A stretch of 64,000 nucleotides of DNA, taken from the NCBI RefSeq assembly GCF_023091745.1, contig NC_068926.1, positions 42,060,001 to 42,124,000 on the forward strand, read 5' to 3'. Under the pieces are notes generated by a model. It had not been told where the DNA came from, did not search any database, and worked only from the letters and a program-made list of their open reading frames with translations. Positions 13,139 to 26,630 of this stretch are shown piece by piece. The position numbers and the translations under genes were made by a program. Source of the stretch: Budorcas taxicolor (lineage: Eukaryota; Chordata; Mammalia; Artiodactyla; Bovidae). Within the stretch, counting starts at the first letter, position 1. The number at the start of each line of letters is the position of its first letter.

Positions 13139-14799
13139 TCTAAAGAGTACTGATTATTCAAATCCTGAGTCAAAGGGAAACTTTTGTTATACCACTGATT
13201 TCATACATTTCCCACTGTGCTTAGTATTTTAGTCAATTTGGATGAACATATAAATGGCAAATATTTCAAAGTTTCAGATAACAGAATCAATATTTCAACT
13301 TTATGAGTCTAGGCAAATAAGCCAAAAACCAAAGTAAAATGTAACAGGGATGAAAGCAAAATCTGGCACATGCTTTCAATCAACTGCATATTCACAGAAT
13401 GGAAGCTTTCCACAATTTACCCAGGTTAAAATCACCCAGGTTTTCAGTAAACAACAATTTAAGGGGAAGCTATTAATATGATTCAGTTACCCCAAAAGCT
13501 AACAGGCTTGAAGGTTTAAATGGAATAAAGTCTAGGTAACAGAGTTGTAACTTACACTCTGAGAGCCAAGAAAGAAATGTGAGTGAGTGAAACAGACTGG
13601 AAGGGGTAGTGGAGAATGGAGTATCTGAAGTAAGTAGAGAATCTACTCCCTATCTAAAAGCATTCATGTTTTTTCCTTTTTTAAAAATATGTAAAATGAA
13701 GGTTTGAAAACATAATTATTCTGCTAGCTGATGCGAAAATGTAAGGAAGAGATGATTCTTATTATCATGTATTTGATTCATTTGTATTATGAAAATGAAT
13801 ACAATTACTAAAGTCAGAATGGAGACCAAAGCATGAAAAGACTAAGGAGGCAGGTTTTCCTTTCAAAGATGTTTCTAAAAACTCTAACAATGAAAATTGC
13901 AACAAAGTGGAATTGAATGTTAGATAAGTGTCAAGTCAACATTCACAAGCTGTACTCAAGCACGGTTTTTATGGTTAACTCTTTATAAATATTATGTTAT
14001 TTCAAATAAGAACAGAATGTATAACCTAAGCCCTGTAGTTAAAGACAAGAATGCTGATTCCATCTGAGTTCACCATGTAACAGATATAACTTTTTCTGCA
14101 ATGTGGGATTTGATCCTAAAACACCTTGATTGAACTTCCTTATTCAACTTCAACAGCAAAAATAGAATATTTTATGTGTGGATTTTTTAAAGCAATTGAA
14201 AGATGTATGCAATTATGGAGCAGTTTTTTGCTGTTGGCTAACTAATCTAATCGAAAAGGGTTTGCAATTCTTGTTTTAAATGAACACATTTTTAAGGGTA
14301 CACAGTTGTTTTGAAAAATACCACTAGACTGTTTACACTGTGCCTTATAACAAGTTATTACTTTAGCAAATATTCCTATATGTCCCATTGCTAGGTTTCA
14401 GAGTGTTCAACACTCTGAGGTTATAAAAGGAAAATGAAGAAGCTCCAATACAAAGACTAAATTTCTTTTAATAATTTTGTTTAAGAAAATTTGATTTTAT
14501 GGGGGACATTTAATGTGGGTAGTATCTTATAGTTTGCACAGTTAACCTGTGGACAACTCAAGAGAATAAACTCACTGATTCTAATTTGTAAATGAGCAAA
14601 AAGTTTTGGAAATTAAAGGAAATAACATAAAAGATATGGTAGCAAAAGTTACAGAGTATGCACAAAAATACATTTCACATACACAAGAAATGTTTGGTCC
14701 CTTAGCTTATCAGTGTGAATTTCTTTAGTAAGTCAAAGATATAGTAGTTTCTACCTTGCTTAGTCTCAAACATCACACTACTAACCCAACTTGGAAAAA

Positions 14800-14980
14800 A
14801 TGAACTGAAAGTCGCTCAGTTGTGTCTGACTCTTCGCAACCCCGTAGACTATACAGTTCATGGAATTTTCCAGGCCAGAATACTGGAGTGGGTAGACTTT
14901 CCCTTCTTCAGGGGGTCTTCCCAACCCAGGAATCAAACCCAGGTCTCCCACATTGCAGGAGGATTTTTTTACCACAAAAA
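14800..14980 (-). repeat. Bov-tA SINE, truncated at its head
   Basis: GAAAGTCGCTCAGTTGTGTC through CCCACATTGCAGGAGGATTT. Loses similarity before the GAGCCACCAGGG head. Confidence 0.88.
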
Positions 14981-15040
14981 GTTTATTGTATTTACACTAT
15001 TATAAATTATTTGGATTAAAAAGATCAGTTATTTCATCAT

Positions 15041-15245
15041 TGGGCTTCTCTGGTGGCGCAGATGGTAAAGAATCTATCTGTAATGAGGGAGACCCGAGTT
15101 CAATCCCTGGGTTGGGAAGATCCCCTGGAGAAGGGAATGGCAATCCATTCCAACAGTCTTGTCTGGAGAATTTCATGGACATAGGAGCCTGGCAGGCTAC
15201 AGTCCATGGGGTTGAAAAGAGTTACACATGACTGAGTGACTAACA
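15041..15245 (+). repeat. Bov-tA SINE
   Basis: TGGGCTTCTCTGGTGGCGCA through CACATGACTGAGTGACTAAC. Full length. Confidence 0.92.
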
Positions 15246-15449
15246 ATTGTACTTCATTATTAAAGAACTGCCTTCCCTATAAAAGGATTTACCTTAAGTA
15301 CCCATTCTTTGGCCATGTCAAGAATGAAAGACTAGCAAGAAAAAACTAGTTGAAGTAGCATAATATAGGACAATGACTTTATACATAGTTAACTTCATAT
15401 ATGTATGAGGATACTAGCCATATTAAATGTGAACTATGTTATACAACAT

Positions 15450-15732
15450 TAAATACAGTTGAACCTTGACCAACATGGGTTTGAACTATGAAGGTCCACT
15501 TAGTGGATATTTTTCATTAAATGCATTCTATAGCACCACAGGGGCACAAAGAGTTGGACACAACTAAGCAACTGAATACGCATGCACGGTACTATAGGAT
15601 CCAAAGTTCATTGACCCTGCAGATGACGAACCATGTATTCAGAGGACAGACTGTAAAATTATAAGTGGATTTTCAACTGCATGGAGTTGGGACCATTAAC
15701 CCCCTGAATTGTTCAAGAGTCAACTCTATATG
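15450..15732. repeat. Tigger-like DNA transposon remnant with SINE scrap
   Basis: The ends are rough inverted repeats: ACAGTTGAACCTTGACCAAC at the left and TTGTTCAAGAGTCAACTCTA at the right, with the internal word GGGTTTGAACTATGAAGGTC. This matches the pattern of pogo/Tigger non-autonomous elements I remember. A piece at about 15541-15576 (GGCACAAAGAGTTGGACACA) looks like a Bov SINE tail nested inside. Confidence 0.65.
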
Positions 15733-16024
15733 GTATTATACTAGCCACCTTAAAACTGCTATGCATTTATATGTATATATCTCATCATTTTAATGATTGG
15801 CATAAATATTCATGCCTGCCTCATTTTATTTTAACACTAATATGAAAATTTTATTTTTAATCTTGGGCAACATTTTTAAGAAGCAACATCAACCATAAGA
15901 TGAGAGAGATCTTATAAATCTTAAATACTACAAAATATTTCCTACTAAGACAGTTTCTTTCCTTGGTTCTTGCTTGTTTTATTTTGCGTGTGTGTGTGTC
16001 TTGTCTCAAGGCAGGTTTTTTTTT

Positions 16025-19000
16025 TTTTCTTTTTTCCTTTCAATTGTGGTAAGAAAAAATACATATGAAATCTTTGTAACAAGTCTGTGAGCATATAATA
16101 CAGTATTGTTTAAGTACATGCACATTGTTGAACAGAAGATTTCTAGAAGTTTCTCATTTTGCACGACTGAAACTATGTTCATTGATCAGGCTCCCCATTT
16201 CCTCCACCTCCAGCCTCTGTGACTACCAGTCTCCCTTTTGCTCCAGTGGGTGCAGTTACTTCAGATACATCATGAGGCATCTTTAGGTATTTGTCTTTCT
16301 GTGACTGGCTTATTTCACTTAGCATTATGTCCTCAAGTTTCAACCACATTGAAGCTTTCTTAAGGCTGAAGAACATTCCACTGACTAATATACCGCATTT
16401 TTTCATTTATTTCATCTTTTGATGGACATGTAGGTTGTTTCTATTGCTTGGTTACTATGAATAGCATTGCAATGAATGTGGGACTGCAGATATCTCTTCA
16501 AGATGCTGATTTTAATTATTTTGGATAACTATGAGGAAGTGGGATTGCTGGATCATGTGGTGGCTCTATTTTAACTTATTGAGAAAATGACATTCTGTTT
16601 AATATAGGGGCTGCAGAGTTTTGCATTCTGGTCAAGAGCTTTAATTTCCACACAACCCCACCAACACTTTTTTTTTTTCTCTTTTCTAATGGTCAATCTA
16701 ACCAGTATGAGGTGGGATCTTACTTGTGGTGTTGATTTGCATGTCCATAATGATTAATGATATTGAGTACCTTTTCATATAACCTGCTGACCATTTATTT
16801 GTTGCTTTTCTTTGGAGAAATGTCCATTCAAGTCCTTTTCCAGTTTTTAAATGAGGTTATTAGTTTTTGCTATTGACTTGTAGGAGCGCTTTAGATGTTT
16901 TGCATATTAACCCTTTATCCGATTTCCAAGTGTTTTCTGCCATTCCATATATTGCCTTTTCAGTCTTTTGAAAGTCTTTCAGTCTTTTGCCTTTTCAGTC
17001 TTTAAAAAGCTTTTAAAATTAATGTAGTCTACTGGTCTAATTTTGCTTTTGTTGCCTGTAAGCCATGAAGTTTATCTCCTTTGTTTTCTTAAAGGAGATT
17101 TATTGCTTCATATCTTACTGAAGAAATTAATCTTTTAAATAGTTAATCTATTTTGAGTTGGGTTTTGTGTATTGTATAAAGTTCTTATTTTATTCTTGTG
17201 CATATGGATATTCAGTTATAGCAACACTGTTGTGAGGAAACTATCTTTCCCCACTGTGAGGTCTTGATGCCTTTGTCAAAGGTCACTTAAATGTACATGC
17301 ATGCGTTTATTTCTGGGATCTCTCTTCTGTTCCATTGGCCTCTAAATGTGTCTTTATGCCAGCGCAATAATGTTTTGATTACTATACCTTTGTAAAATGT
17401 TTTGAAGTCAGGGAGTGTAAGACTTCTAGCTTTGTTCTTATTTCTGAAGATTGGTTTAACTATTTCTGATTCTTTGTGTTTCTATATGAATTTTAGAAAT
17501 CTTTTTCTATTTCTGTAAAAAAAAAAAAAACTGACATTGGGATTTTGATAGGGATTGATCTTAATCTTTAGATACTTTGTGTAGTATGGACATTTTAACA
17601 ATATAAAGTCTCTCAATCCATGAACGAAAGAAAGATGTCTTTCCAATTATTTGTGTGTTCTTTATTTCAGCAATCTTTGGAGTTTTTGGCATACAAGTCT
17701 TTATCTCCTTGTTTAAGTTTATTTTTAAGTATTTTATTCTTTCTGATACTATTGTAAATAGGACTTTCCCCTTAATTTTCTTTTCAGATCATCCATTGTT
17801 AGTATACAGAAATACAACTGATATCTATATATTGATTTTGTGTCCTGAAAATTTATTCAACTTATTAGTTCTAAAAGTTATTTTGTGTGTGTGTGTGGAA
17901 TTCTTTAGGTTTTCTCTATATAAGATCAAGTCATCTGTGAACAGAGATACTTTTACTTGTTTTCCAGCTTGGGTGCCTTTTATTTCTTTTTCTTGCTTAA
18001 TTTCTCTGGCTAGAAGTTTCAGTATTACATTGAAAAACAGTGATAAGAGTGGGTACCCTTGTCTTGTTACTGATTTGGGAGAAACTATTTCAAGTTCAGC
18101 ACTGATTATTATGTCATCCATGGGCTTCATTTATGAACTTTATTATATAGAGATAATTTCTTTCTATTCCTAGTTTACTGAGTGTTTTTATCATGAAAAT
18201 GTGTTCAATTACGTCAAATGCTTTTTCTGCTTGTACTTAGATCATCATATGATTTTTATTCTTTATTCTGTTATTGTGATAAAATCACTCATTGATTTTC
18301 ATAGGATGAAATTTCTTTGCATCACAAAATAAATCCCACTTGGTCATGGTGTATGATCCTTTTAACTTTCTGTTGAATTTGCTTTGCTACTATTTTGCTG
18401 AAGATTTTTGCACCTATATTTATCCGGGATATTTGCTTGAAGTTCTCCTTTTTTGTTGTTGTTTTTGGCATACCTGGCATTGTAAACTGAAGAAGTGTTC
18501 CCTCCTCTTCTGTCTTTTGGAGGAATTTGAAAATTGTCATTAATTCTTCTTTAAATGGTAAAATTTTCTAGTGAAGCTGTCTGAAAGTGAAAATGACAAT
18601 TGCTCAGTCATGTCTGACTCTTCGTGACCCCATGGACTATACAGTCCATGGAATTCTCCAGGCCAGATTAATGGAGTGGGTAGCCTTTTCCTTCTCCAGA
18701 GGATCTTCCCAATTCAGGGACTGACCCACTCATCTCCCGCATTGCAAGCAGATACTTTACCAGCTGAGCCACGAGGGTAGTCATGTGCTTTTCTTTATTG
18801 GAAGTTTTTATTATTATTGGCTCACTCTCCTTACTAGTTGTAGATCTATCCAGATTTTCTATTTCTTCAGGACTTAATCTTAGTATATCTTAGTATATGG
18901 TATATTTCCAGAAATTTATCCATTTCTTCTAGATTAATTTTTTGGCATATAATTATTCACAGTAGTCTCATAGTTTGGAAAAGTCTGCATTAGCTGTAAT

Positions 19001-19075
19001 GTCTTTGCTTTCATTTCTGATTTTATTGAATCTTTTCTATGTTCTTAGTTATTTTCTACTCTTTTACTCCCTTTG
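16025..19075 (-). mobile_element. Ancient L1, ORF2 and 3' end, interrupted by Bov-tA
   Basis: The minus strand carries an L1 3' part. Reverse translation shows RT remnants such as IIHHDQVGF near 18325-18360 and SLFTDDLILY near 17900-17925, a decayed FADD catalytic box, with stops and frameshifts throughout. The element resumes after the SINE at 18582-18781 and continues into the endonuclease/RT region. The type is mammal-wide (L1M-like) and much older than the BovB and ruminant L1 copies. Confidence 0.8.
18582..18781 (-). repeat. Bov-tA SINE inside ancient L1
   Basis: GAAAGTGAAAATGACAATTG through CAGCTGAGCCACGAGGGTAG. L1 ORF2 similarity continues on both sides. Confidence 0.9.
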
Positions 19076-19079
19076 CACT

Positions 19080-20430
19080 TTATGTTATGGAAGCCACAAA
19101 TTATCTTTATATTGTACATCCATTAACATTTTATAGTTACAGTTATAGTTATTTTATAAAGTTATATTTTAACCTCTCGAATTAAAAGACATTTATGCAT
19201 CACTATTACAGCATCATGGTATTCTGTATTTATCTATAGATGCACCTTTACCAATGAGCTTTGTACTTGCATATGCTTTGTGTTGCTATCTAGCATCCTT
19301 TCATTTCAACAGGAAGGACCTCTTTTAACACTTCCCGCAAAGCAGGTGTGGTGCTGATTATCTCCCTCAGCTTTAGTTTATCTTGGAATGTCTTTATTTC
19401 TCCCTAATTTTTGGAAGAGTGTCTTTCTAGATACATCATTCTTAGTTAGCACTATCTTTTTCCAGCTCTTTGAATATATCCTCTCACTCCCTCTGACCTA
19501 CAAGCTTTCTGCTGGTAAGTCCATTAGGAGTCTTATGGGTCCTCACGTGTATGTAGCAAGGCACATTTGTCTTGCTGTTTTCAAAATTGTCTTTGACATT
19601 TGACAATTTGATTATAATGTTTCTTTGAGTACACTTTTCTTGAATTCCTCCTATTTAAGATTCTTTGGGTTTCATAAATCTGGATGTCCATCTCCCTGCC
19701 CTCTCCACCAGATTTAGAAAAAATTTATAAAACCATTTTTATTTAAATAAGTTTTCTACCCCTTTCTCTGTCTCTTTTCATTCTGGAAGTCCCATAATGT
19801 GTTTATTCCACACACAAGTCCCTTAGGCTTTCTTCACCTTTTTTTCATTGGTTTTTTTTTTTTTTTTTTTTTTCCCCTTATTTATACTCTGGATACTTTG
19901 AAATGACTTAAGTTTGCTGATTCTTTCTTCTGCTTGATCAAGTCTGATGTTGAATCAGTATAGTGAGTTTTTTAATTCAGTCACTGTAGTTGTTTTCAAC
20001 ATTTGGTTCTTTTTTATATTTTTTACTTTTGTTAATGTTCTTATTTTGTTCATGCATCATTTTCCTGAACTCTTTGAGCATTTTTGTAATAGATATTTGG
20101 AATTCTTTGCCAAGTTATCCAGGTACCTCCATTTTTTTTTTTTTAAGTTTGATTTCTGGAGATTAATGTTTTTCCTTTGAGCCACATTTTTGTTGTTTTT
20201 TCCTATGTGCCTTATAAGTTTATGTTGGGATCTGTGCCTTTTTTAAAAACAGCCACCTCTCCCAGTCTTCATGGATTGACTTCATATAGGGATAGAACTT
20301 CACCAATCACCCTGATTAAATATTCCAAAGGCCTCTTAAACATTTTCTGTGGCTATGTCTTCTTTGGACTTGTATGTGTAAATTTCCAATCAGATGGATT
20401 TGCAGGAAGCTTTTTTCCAGAGTTCATAAT
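19080..20430 (-). repeat. Probable second ancient L1 (or HAL1) piece, 5'/ORF1 side
   Basis: Words such as GAATGTCTTTATTTCTCCCT, TTTGACAATTTGATTATAAT and GATTCTTTCTTCTGCTTGAT match the reverse complement of old L1M 5' regions as I remember them. T-rich runs occur at 19850-19873 and 20131-20144. The boundary with the preceding L1 is not clear. Confidence 0.55.
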
Positions 20431-21535
20431 CTCTTGCTCCTTTGATGTCTGTCTGCAGTAATGCAGGTTCTCTAGAGCTAGAATAAGCCATCCAGCTCTG
20501 TTTTATTATCTGTAGCCTCCAGGCTTATAGAGTATGCTAGGCCCACGTCAGGAAATGCAGTCTCCAAAGCACCCCATGAAAGGTCAGAACATTGCAGGCA
20601 CACACTAGTCTTCTTCCAAAGGCAAGGGAGTGGCCACCAAGCTGCACTGGTCTCTGTGTGCTGGACCACAGGTCTCTGAAGCAGCAGCAAACTATCAGCT
20701 GCCTCCTGTTCTCAGCAGCCCCCAGGCATCCAGCACGTGCCAGGTCCCAGCAGTGCTCCGAGCAGGCAAGACAGAACCAGTTCCTTGAAAAGTCCAAGAA
20801 ATGGACCCACACTCCAACTTGTTTGCTCCTTCCCTAATGGAAGCTCGAATTAGGGGTTTTCCCCATTTAACCACATTGAGCTGGAGGGGAATGTCTATGC
20901 TGAGTGAGTGCGTGCCAGGTCAAAGTGAAAGTCACTCAGTCATGTCTATTTGTGATCCCATGGACTATATATAGCCTGTCAGGATTCTCTGTCCACAGAA
21001 TTCTCCAGGCAAGAATGCCAGAGTGGGTTGCCATTCATTCCCTTCTCCAGGCGATCGTCCCAACTCAGGAATCAAACCTGGGCCTCCTGTATTGCAGGTG
21101 GGTTTTTTATCATCTGAACCACCAGGGAAGCCAGGCCAAACCTTCAACTTTATTCTCAGAGGTCCCCAACCTGATGCCCTTTTTAGTGCTTAGATTCAGG
21201 CAAGACAGAAAGAAACCAGTTCCTCTGAAAAGTCATAACATGAAAATAGTCAAGTAGTCTCCCTCTCTCCCTAGAAAGAAACCAAGAGCTACGTGTTTCT
21301 TCCCAATGCTGACATGTTATGCCAGGGAAGTCACTACAGCCAGTGAGGCCGTGAATTTTCCTACAGGGTTTGACTGGCTGGTTTCACACTCAACTTGGTT
21401 TGCAGGAGCCTCTTAACTGTTTTCTCCCCGAGTCAACGTACTGCTGTTGAGTCTGTGTATCTGGGAGAAAAAGGGAGGATCTGGATTTTTCGAGGCAACT
21501 ATCTTCTGAAATCACCTCCTTGTATCATTGTTTCC
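20431..21535. other. GC-richer stretch, unassigned, interrupted by a SINE
   Basis: This stretch is richer in GC than its surroundings and may be the 5' untranslated part of the neighbouring old L1. The word GGCAAGACAGAA followed by CCAGTTCC recurs at about 20764 and 21200. Small open frames on both strands resemble nothing I know. Confidence 0.35.
20922..21132 (-). repeat. Bov-tA SINE
   Basis: CAAAGTGAAAGTCACTCAGT through TGAACCACCAGGGAAGCC. Full length, with a small duplication near TTGCCATTCATTCCC. Confidence 0.9.
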
Positions 21536-21552
21536 TTAGATGAAATACTTAA

Positions 21553-21995
21553 AAAAATTTTTTTTAACTTATTTATTTGGTTGCAGCACTTGGGATCTTT
21601 GTGACAGCATGCAGGATATTCAGTTGTGGCATGTAGACTATTTGTGGCATATAGACTCTTTAGCTGTGGTATGTGGGATCTGGGGCTTCCCTGGTGACTC
21701 AGATGATAATGAATCTGCCTGCAATGCAGGAGACCAGGGTTTGATCCCTGGGTTGGTAAGATCCTCTGGAGAAGGGAACGTCAACCTCACTTCAGTACTT
21801 GCCTAGAGAATTCCATGAACAGAGGAGCCTGGTGGTCTATATTCTGTGTGGTTGCAAAGCGTCGGCATGACTGAGCAACTAACACACACACACAGAGACA
21901 CACGTGGGATCTAGTTCTTTGACCAAAAATTGAACCCAGGCCCCCTGCATTGGGAGCCCAGAGTCTTAGCCCCTGAACCACCAGGGAAGTCCCAT
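21553..21995 (-). repeat. CHR-2-type SINE split by a Bov-tA
   Basis: Outer segments 21553-21681 and 21904-21995 read on the minus strand as one CHR-2 element (head complement ACCACCAGGGAAGTCCCA at the right, GTTGCAGCACTTGGGATC at the left). The interruption is a plus-strand Bov-tA. Confidence 0.85.
21682..21903 (+). repeat. Bov-tA SINE nested in CHR-2
   Basis: GGGGCTTCCCTGGTGACTCA through GCATGACTGAGCAACTAACA with a CA tail. GTGGGATCT flanks it at 21673-21681 and 21904-21912, matching a target-site duplication of CHR-2 sequence. Confidence 0.92.
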
Positions 21996-24900
21996 TAGAT
22001 GCAATATCAATTTGGGGAACCTGACAATATCTGACTTTGCTTGACTTTCCCAATTGACATTTTATTTCTAAAATCTCATTATTCTGTGAACATAAGTAAT
22101 CACATTCACTAGCACCTTGGGTTTGATCATCACTCACTATGATCTAGGGCAAAATTGTATGTTGGAAGCATGAAGTAAAAATTACTTTAGTATCAAGTTT
22201 TCCTTCAAATATCAAAAGTCTAATTAAAGAATTTTCAAACTTTTATCAACAATATTTATATCTAGTCCAGATTTTGCTTCCAGTATATTTAAATAATTGC
22301 AAAATTTCTATTTCTTTTCTCTGTACAACTTTTGGACTGTGTTTGTTACCATGGCAACTAGTTCAGAATATCCAATGAGACAAGCATGATGATTCTTTTA
22401 CTTAAGCACAAAGAGTGAATTAAAAACCAAGTCATCTAAAGTACACGCACAGGTATACACTGACATTTATCTTCTCTTAGGCATCTAAGCAGGTATTTTA
22501 GAAGAGTTTTGAGATAAGAGATTAGTCTCAAATTTTCTCTATTGTTTGGACCTTTTTGGCCAGAATAATTAACCTCATGATTTGATAGTAGTGCAACAGG
22601 AGCATTTTCTCTTTAATATGGACAATGATAGAAAGCCCCCCATAATTTGGTAAGAGTCAGATTATCTATCCAAAGGATAATGTGAGCTTTCAACTCCCTT
22701 TTGAGTCACAAAGGTGTTCTCTAAATGAAATGATCAGAAGCACACTGATTTGCTGAGAATTGCAATGGAAAGAAGAAAAGGACCAAAATGACAGTTAGTC
22801 TTGGAGAAGCTGTCATTCTGCATGATAATTGTAATTCAGCAAGTAGACATATCCTTTTCTTTTTCTTCCATAGTGCTTTCATCCCCAAAGCACCATTCAA
22901 TATGGTCTTGCATGCATTTCTTTCTGAATTTGTAAACTACTTAATGAAATGAAGGCCTTTAAACTAAACATTAGATCTTACAGGAAATGTGAATCAATCT
23001 TATAAAATGTTGACCTTTCCTTCACAGTTAAACCACCACCCTTAGCTGAATAAGAGAACACAGGTTTTCCCCAGGCAGCTTAGGCTAAAAGTAGCCTTAA
23101 AGTCTTTAAGAACTCAATCTTGTTCTCAGATATTTTGTGGAATGGTGACAACATTTAAAATGTCAGAGAAACAAAATGCCAGCTAGAGAGGAAATGATTT
23201 CAACCAGTCCTGGATTATCTAGAGAAACCTTGAACATGCAGAGTTGTCAGCTGTAAAGATTTTTTATGACTAATCAAGCTCTTCAACAACAAGAAAAAAA
23301 AACCTAGGGAAGTAAAATCTGTAACAGTATGACTAACCATGCCATGAGTGACTTACAACACAGTCATATAGTGCTATTTGTTGCTAATGCATTCACATTC
23401 AGCATTTATTTAGTCCTGAGTACTTTGAAACTATTTAAAGAGTTAAGTATAACTGAAAGACTTATAAAGAGTTCATTTTCATATTAGTAAAATACATATG
23501 ACTACATCCATTTCATTTTCATAATCTTTCAAATAATATGAAGATGAAGTAGATATATTCGTATACACAAAGCTAAAAATCAATATATATTTATATAAAC
23601 AAAGCTAGAAGGATGTATATTCTACCCACATAGAAATAGGTGATATATATGAAACTATGGTTGAAAAATCTTTAGCTATACCAGAAATAATGAAATAAGT
23701 ATGGACAACTACCACAGATTAGTGAAATCTGTTCTATAAAATATAAATAAAGGAATTGTGCTTGTATTCCTGTTAAACACAAACGGTAAGTGGGAAAAAA
23801 TGTAACTAATGAAAGAGAACTTAGTGTAGTTCTATAGGAAGCTGCTATAGCGGTTCAAATATTTTTATTTATAAATATATTTCAACCAATGTTTTATATA
23901 TAAACATAAGTGTGTCTTATGCTAGGGAAGGAGTTAAAAACATGCTGCAGCCTTTAAAATGATAAATTATTATAATTCTCTTGTATTTGTAATTATTATA
24001 TAGTAAAGAAAACTTTCAAACCAGTCCTTTCACTCAGGTAAGGCACACCTGTATAACATCATCTATTTATCTATCATTTATACTATTTTTAAACTATGTG
24101 AAAAATCTACAATGCTGGGTAACAACAATTACTTTTATGGATTATTATCAGACAAAATTGATCTTCTGAAGGTGGCATAATTAACTTAATTGAACGCAAA
24201 GGGGATACCTTTATTTTAACAATGTTTTAAAATCTGTTCATTGCGACACCAGCATAATTAAAGGAGACCACTTACTCAGAAACACACTGTCCTTCATCCT
24301 CCCGGAGGAAATAAACAGATTACAGTGTAGGGATTTAGGATAGGCGTGAAATATTTCCTCTCTGCAAGTTAATACTTTTGTTTCATGGATTGACAGGTCT
24401 ATGATGGTTTATTTATCAAGCCATTTTCTATCCCCCACATCTAAGTTTCTGTAGGAATATAATATACATAGTTCTTACAGAATCCTCCTCTGCACACACT
24501 CATCTAATTCAAGATCTGTCCTCTTTTATTGAAAGAAGAAATATCAAAATGTGAAAGTCTAAAAATAGTGGTTTATAATTGAAGGCTTAATTCTTTCTTA
24601 ATTATAGGTGTGTTACGGTGGTGCTATAATTAGGGACGATTGATAGCTCCAAAATAACTCAGACTTTATCATTCACTCTGTACAAGGATGTATATGGGTT
24701 CTAAGCACAGAAAATTCTGGAAAAGTAAGATATAGGGTCTATTTTCTCACATCTCTCATTGATTACAAGATTGCCCTCTATTTAGTTTCTCTAGTAGCAA
24801 AAAGCAAATATTTCATTCAAGTTAGTTTCACTGATTATCACTGAAAGAACATATAGATGTTTAAGTTGGAAAATTTGCAGCTTAAATTGGAATTCTCAAT

Positions 24901-25406
24901 ATAAGGCACACATACTGACTTCATTAAAGCAATATTAATATAACCCAAAATTATTAAGTTATGCAACTGAAATATGAAAATATTTTAGAGTTAAACTGAA
25001 CATTTGTCATCACCTTATGACAACAAAACAGATTCTTATAAATGAGATGAAATAGTCACCTTTTAATTTGATATAAGATGCTTTCATCCCTTCAAAGACG
25101 TATCTTTAGTTAATATTGAGACTGAAGACTGCAATTCTGAATTCTGTTTTAAAACTGGCCCATTAATCTAAATGGTCTTAAGTTATTTTCCATCTTTTAG
25201 CTACTCATATATCTTTAAACTTTAGACCAAAACCTAACTTTTCAAATTAATTTCTCTAGTGGCTAAATTCAGAGCTCTTGCTGTGACAAGAAACAAAAGT
25301 TGACCTGATAAACACTGAGATAGTAGAAATCTTAAAATAACATAAATAATAAAACCCCACTTTATAAACAGCATTACAAAGGAAAAGCTACCACTAAAGC
25401 CGAATT

Positions 25407-25679
25407 TGGAGAGGGCAGTGGCACCCCACTCCAGTACTCTTGCCTGGAAAATCCCATGGGTGGAAGAGCCTGGTAGGCTGCAGTCCATGGGGTCGCTAAG
25501 AGTCAGACACGACTGAGTGACTTCACTTTGACTTTTCACTTTCATGCATTGGAGAAGGAAATGGCAACCCACTCCAGTGTTCTTGCCTCGAGAATCCCAG
25601 GAATGGTGGAGCCTGATGGCCTGCCATCTATGGGGTCGCACAGAGTCGGACACGACTGAAGCGACTTAGCAGCAGTAGC
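25407..25679 (+). repeat. BovA2 SINE (two monomers) with target-site duplication
   Basis: Two BovA monomers joined by CACTTTGACTTTTCACTTTC, ending GACTTAGCAGCAGTAGC. Flanked by AAAGCCGAATT (25396-25406) and AAAGCCAAATT (25680-25690). Confidence 0.93.
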
Positions 25680-26404
25680 AAAGCCAAATTAAATCATATA
25701 AGGAAACATAAAATAACTATTAGAATCTTAAGTACCAACAACTGGAGACAAGTTTTCATGTCTCAGGCATGAAAGTAAGTACAAGTGGCAGCCAGAGAAC
25801 AAAAAGCAAGCACGTGTCTTCAGTGTGGGACATGCCCATTCCATCTGCATCTTTGCTTCTGGCAGTCTAGGTGCCATGATGATCATTCTCCCAGCTTTCT
25901 GCTTGTCCTGCACCCGGTTTACAGGAGCCCCAAATGCCCCTAAAGATAGAGGGCAGCTGAGAGAGAGGATGTCCCAGGTGTGTGATGAATGTTAATTTTA
26001 GGAATGCATGGAGTGTGGTGTGCATGCAAGGAAATTTCCTTTGTAACACCTTTCATCTTAAGCTTAGAAATTTGACCAGACTATGTAGTATAACCTACCA
26101 ATTAAAGGGAAAAAAATGTCAAGGAAAACAACTACATTTTGCCCTTGTAATGTCTATAAATTACCTTCATCTCATTCAATGCATTTGAAGTTACACTCTA
26201 TAAACAGAATTCTTTTTTAAATGGGATCTGCAGTCAATCCTCATATCCGAATGCAACAAACTCCGTGAGAAAGGGTATGAGATGTGATGGGTACTGCTAT
26301 AAAGACAGACCATGCCTGAAAATATCTTTAGAGTCAGAAGCAAAATGAAGGCTATTCTCACTATGGTCACCACGGTACCCAATTACCCAACACTAATTTA
26401 GTTA

Positions 26405-26492
26405 TGGGCTTCCCTGGTGGCTAAGAATCCACCTGCAATGCCTGGGACCAGAGTTTGATCCCTGGGTTGGAAAGATCTCCTGGAGAAGGGAT
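26405..26492 (+). repeat. Bov-tA SINE, head fragment
   Basis: GGGCTTCCCTGGTGGCTAAG through GATCTCCTGGAGAAGGGA. Cut off where the LTR-like sequence starts, suggesting the LTR landed in or beside it. Confidence 0.85.
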
Positions 26493-26630
26493 CACTCATG
26501 AATTAGCAGCACCTTTTAATATAAATATATGGACAAAGTATACTTATTTTAAGAAACATATACTTTGTCTGTATAGTCAAAGCTACTGAGAGAGTCAATT
26601 CCTAGTCAATTGACAAGAAGTCCAAGGTCC

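Noticed and set aside
17655..18173. 172-codon plus-strand hydrophobic frame
   Set aside because: It is the complement of ancient L1 ORF2; T-rich antisense gives hydrophobic translations.
25728..26188. Overlapping small frames on both strands
   Set aside because: No motif, no splice context tied to GRIA2 and no repeat match; left unassigned.
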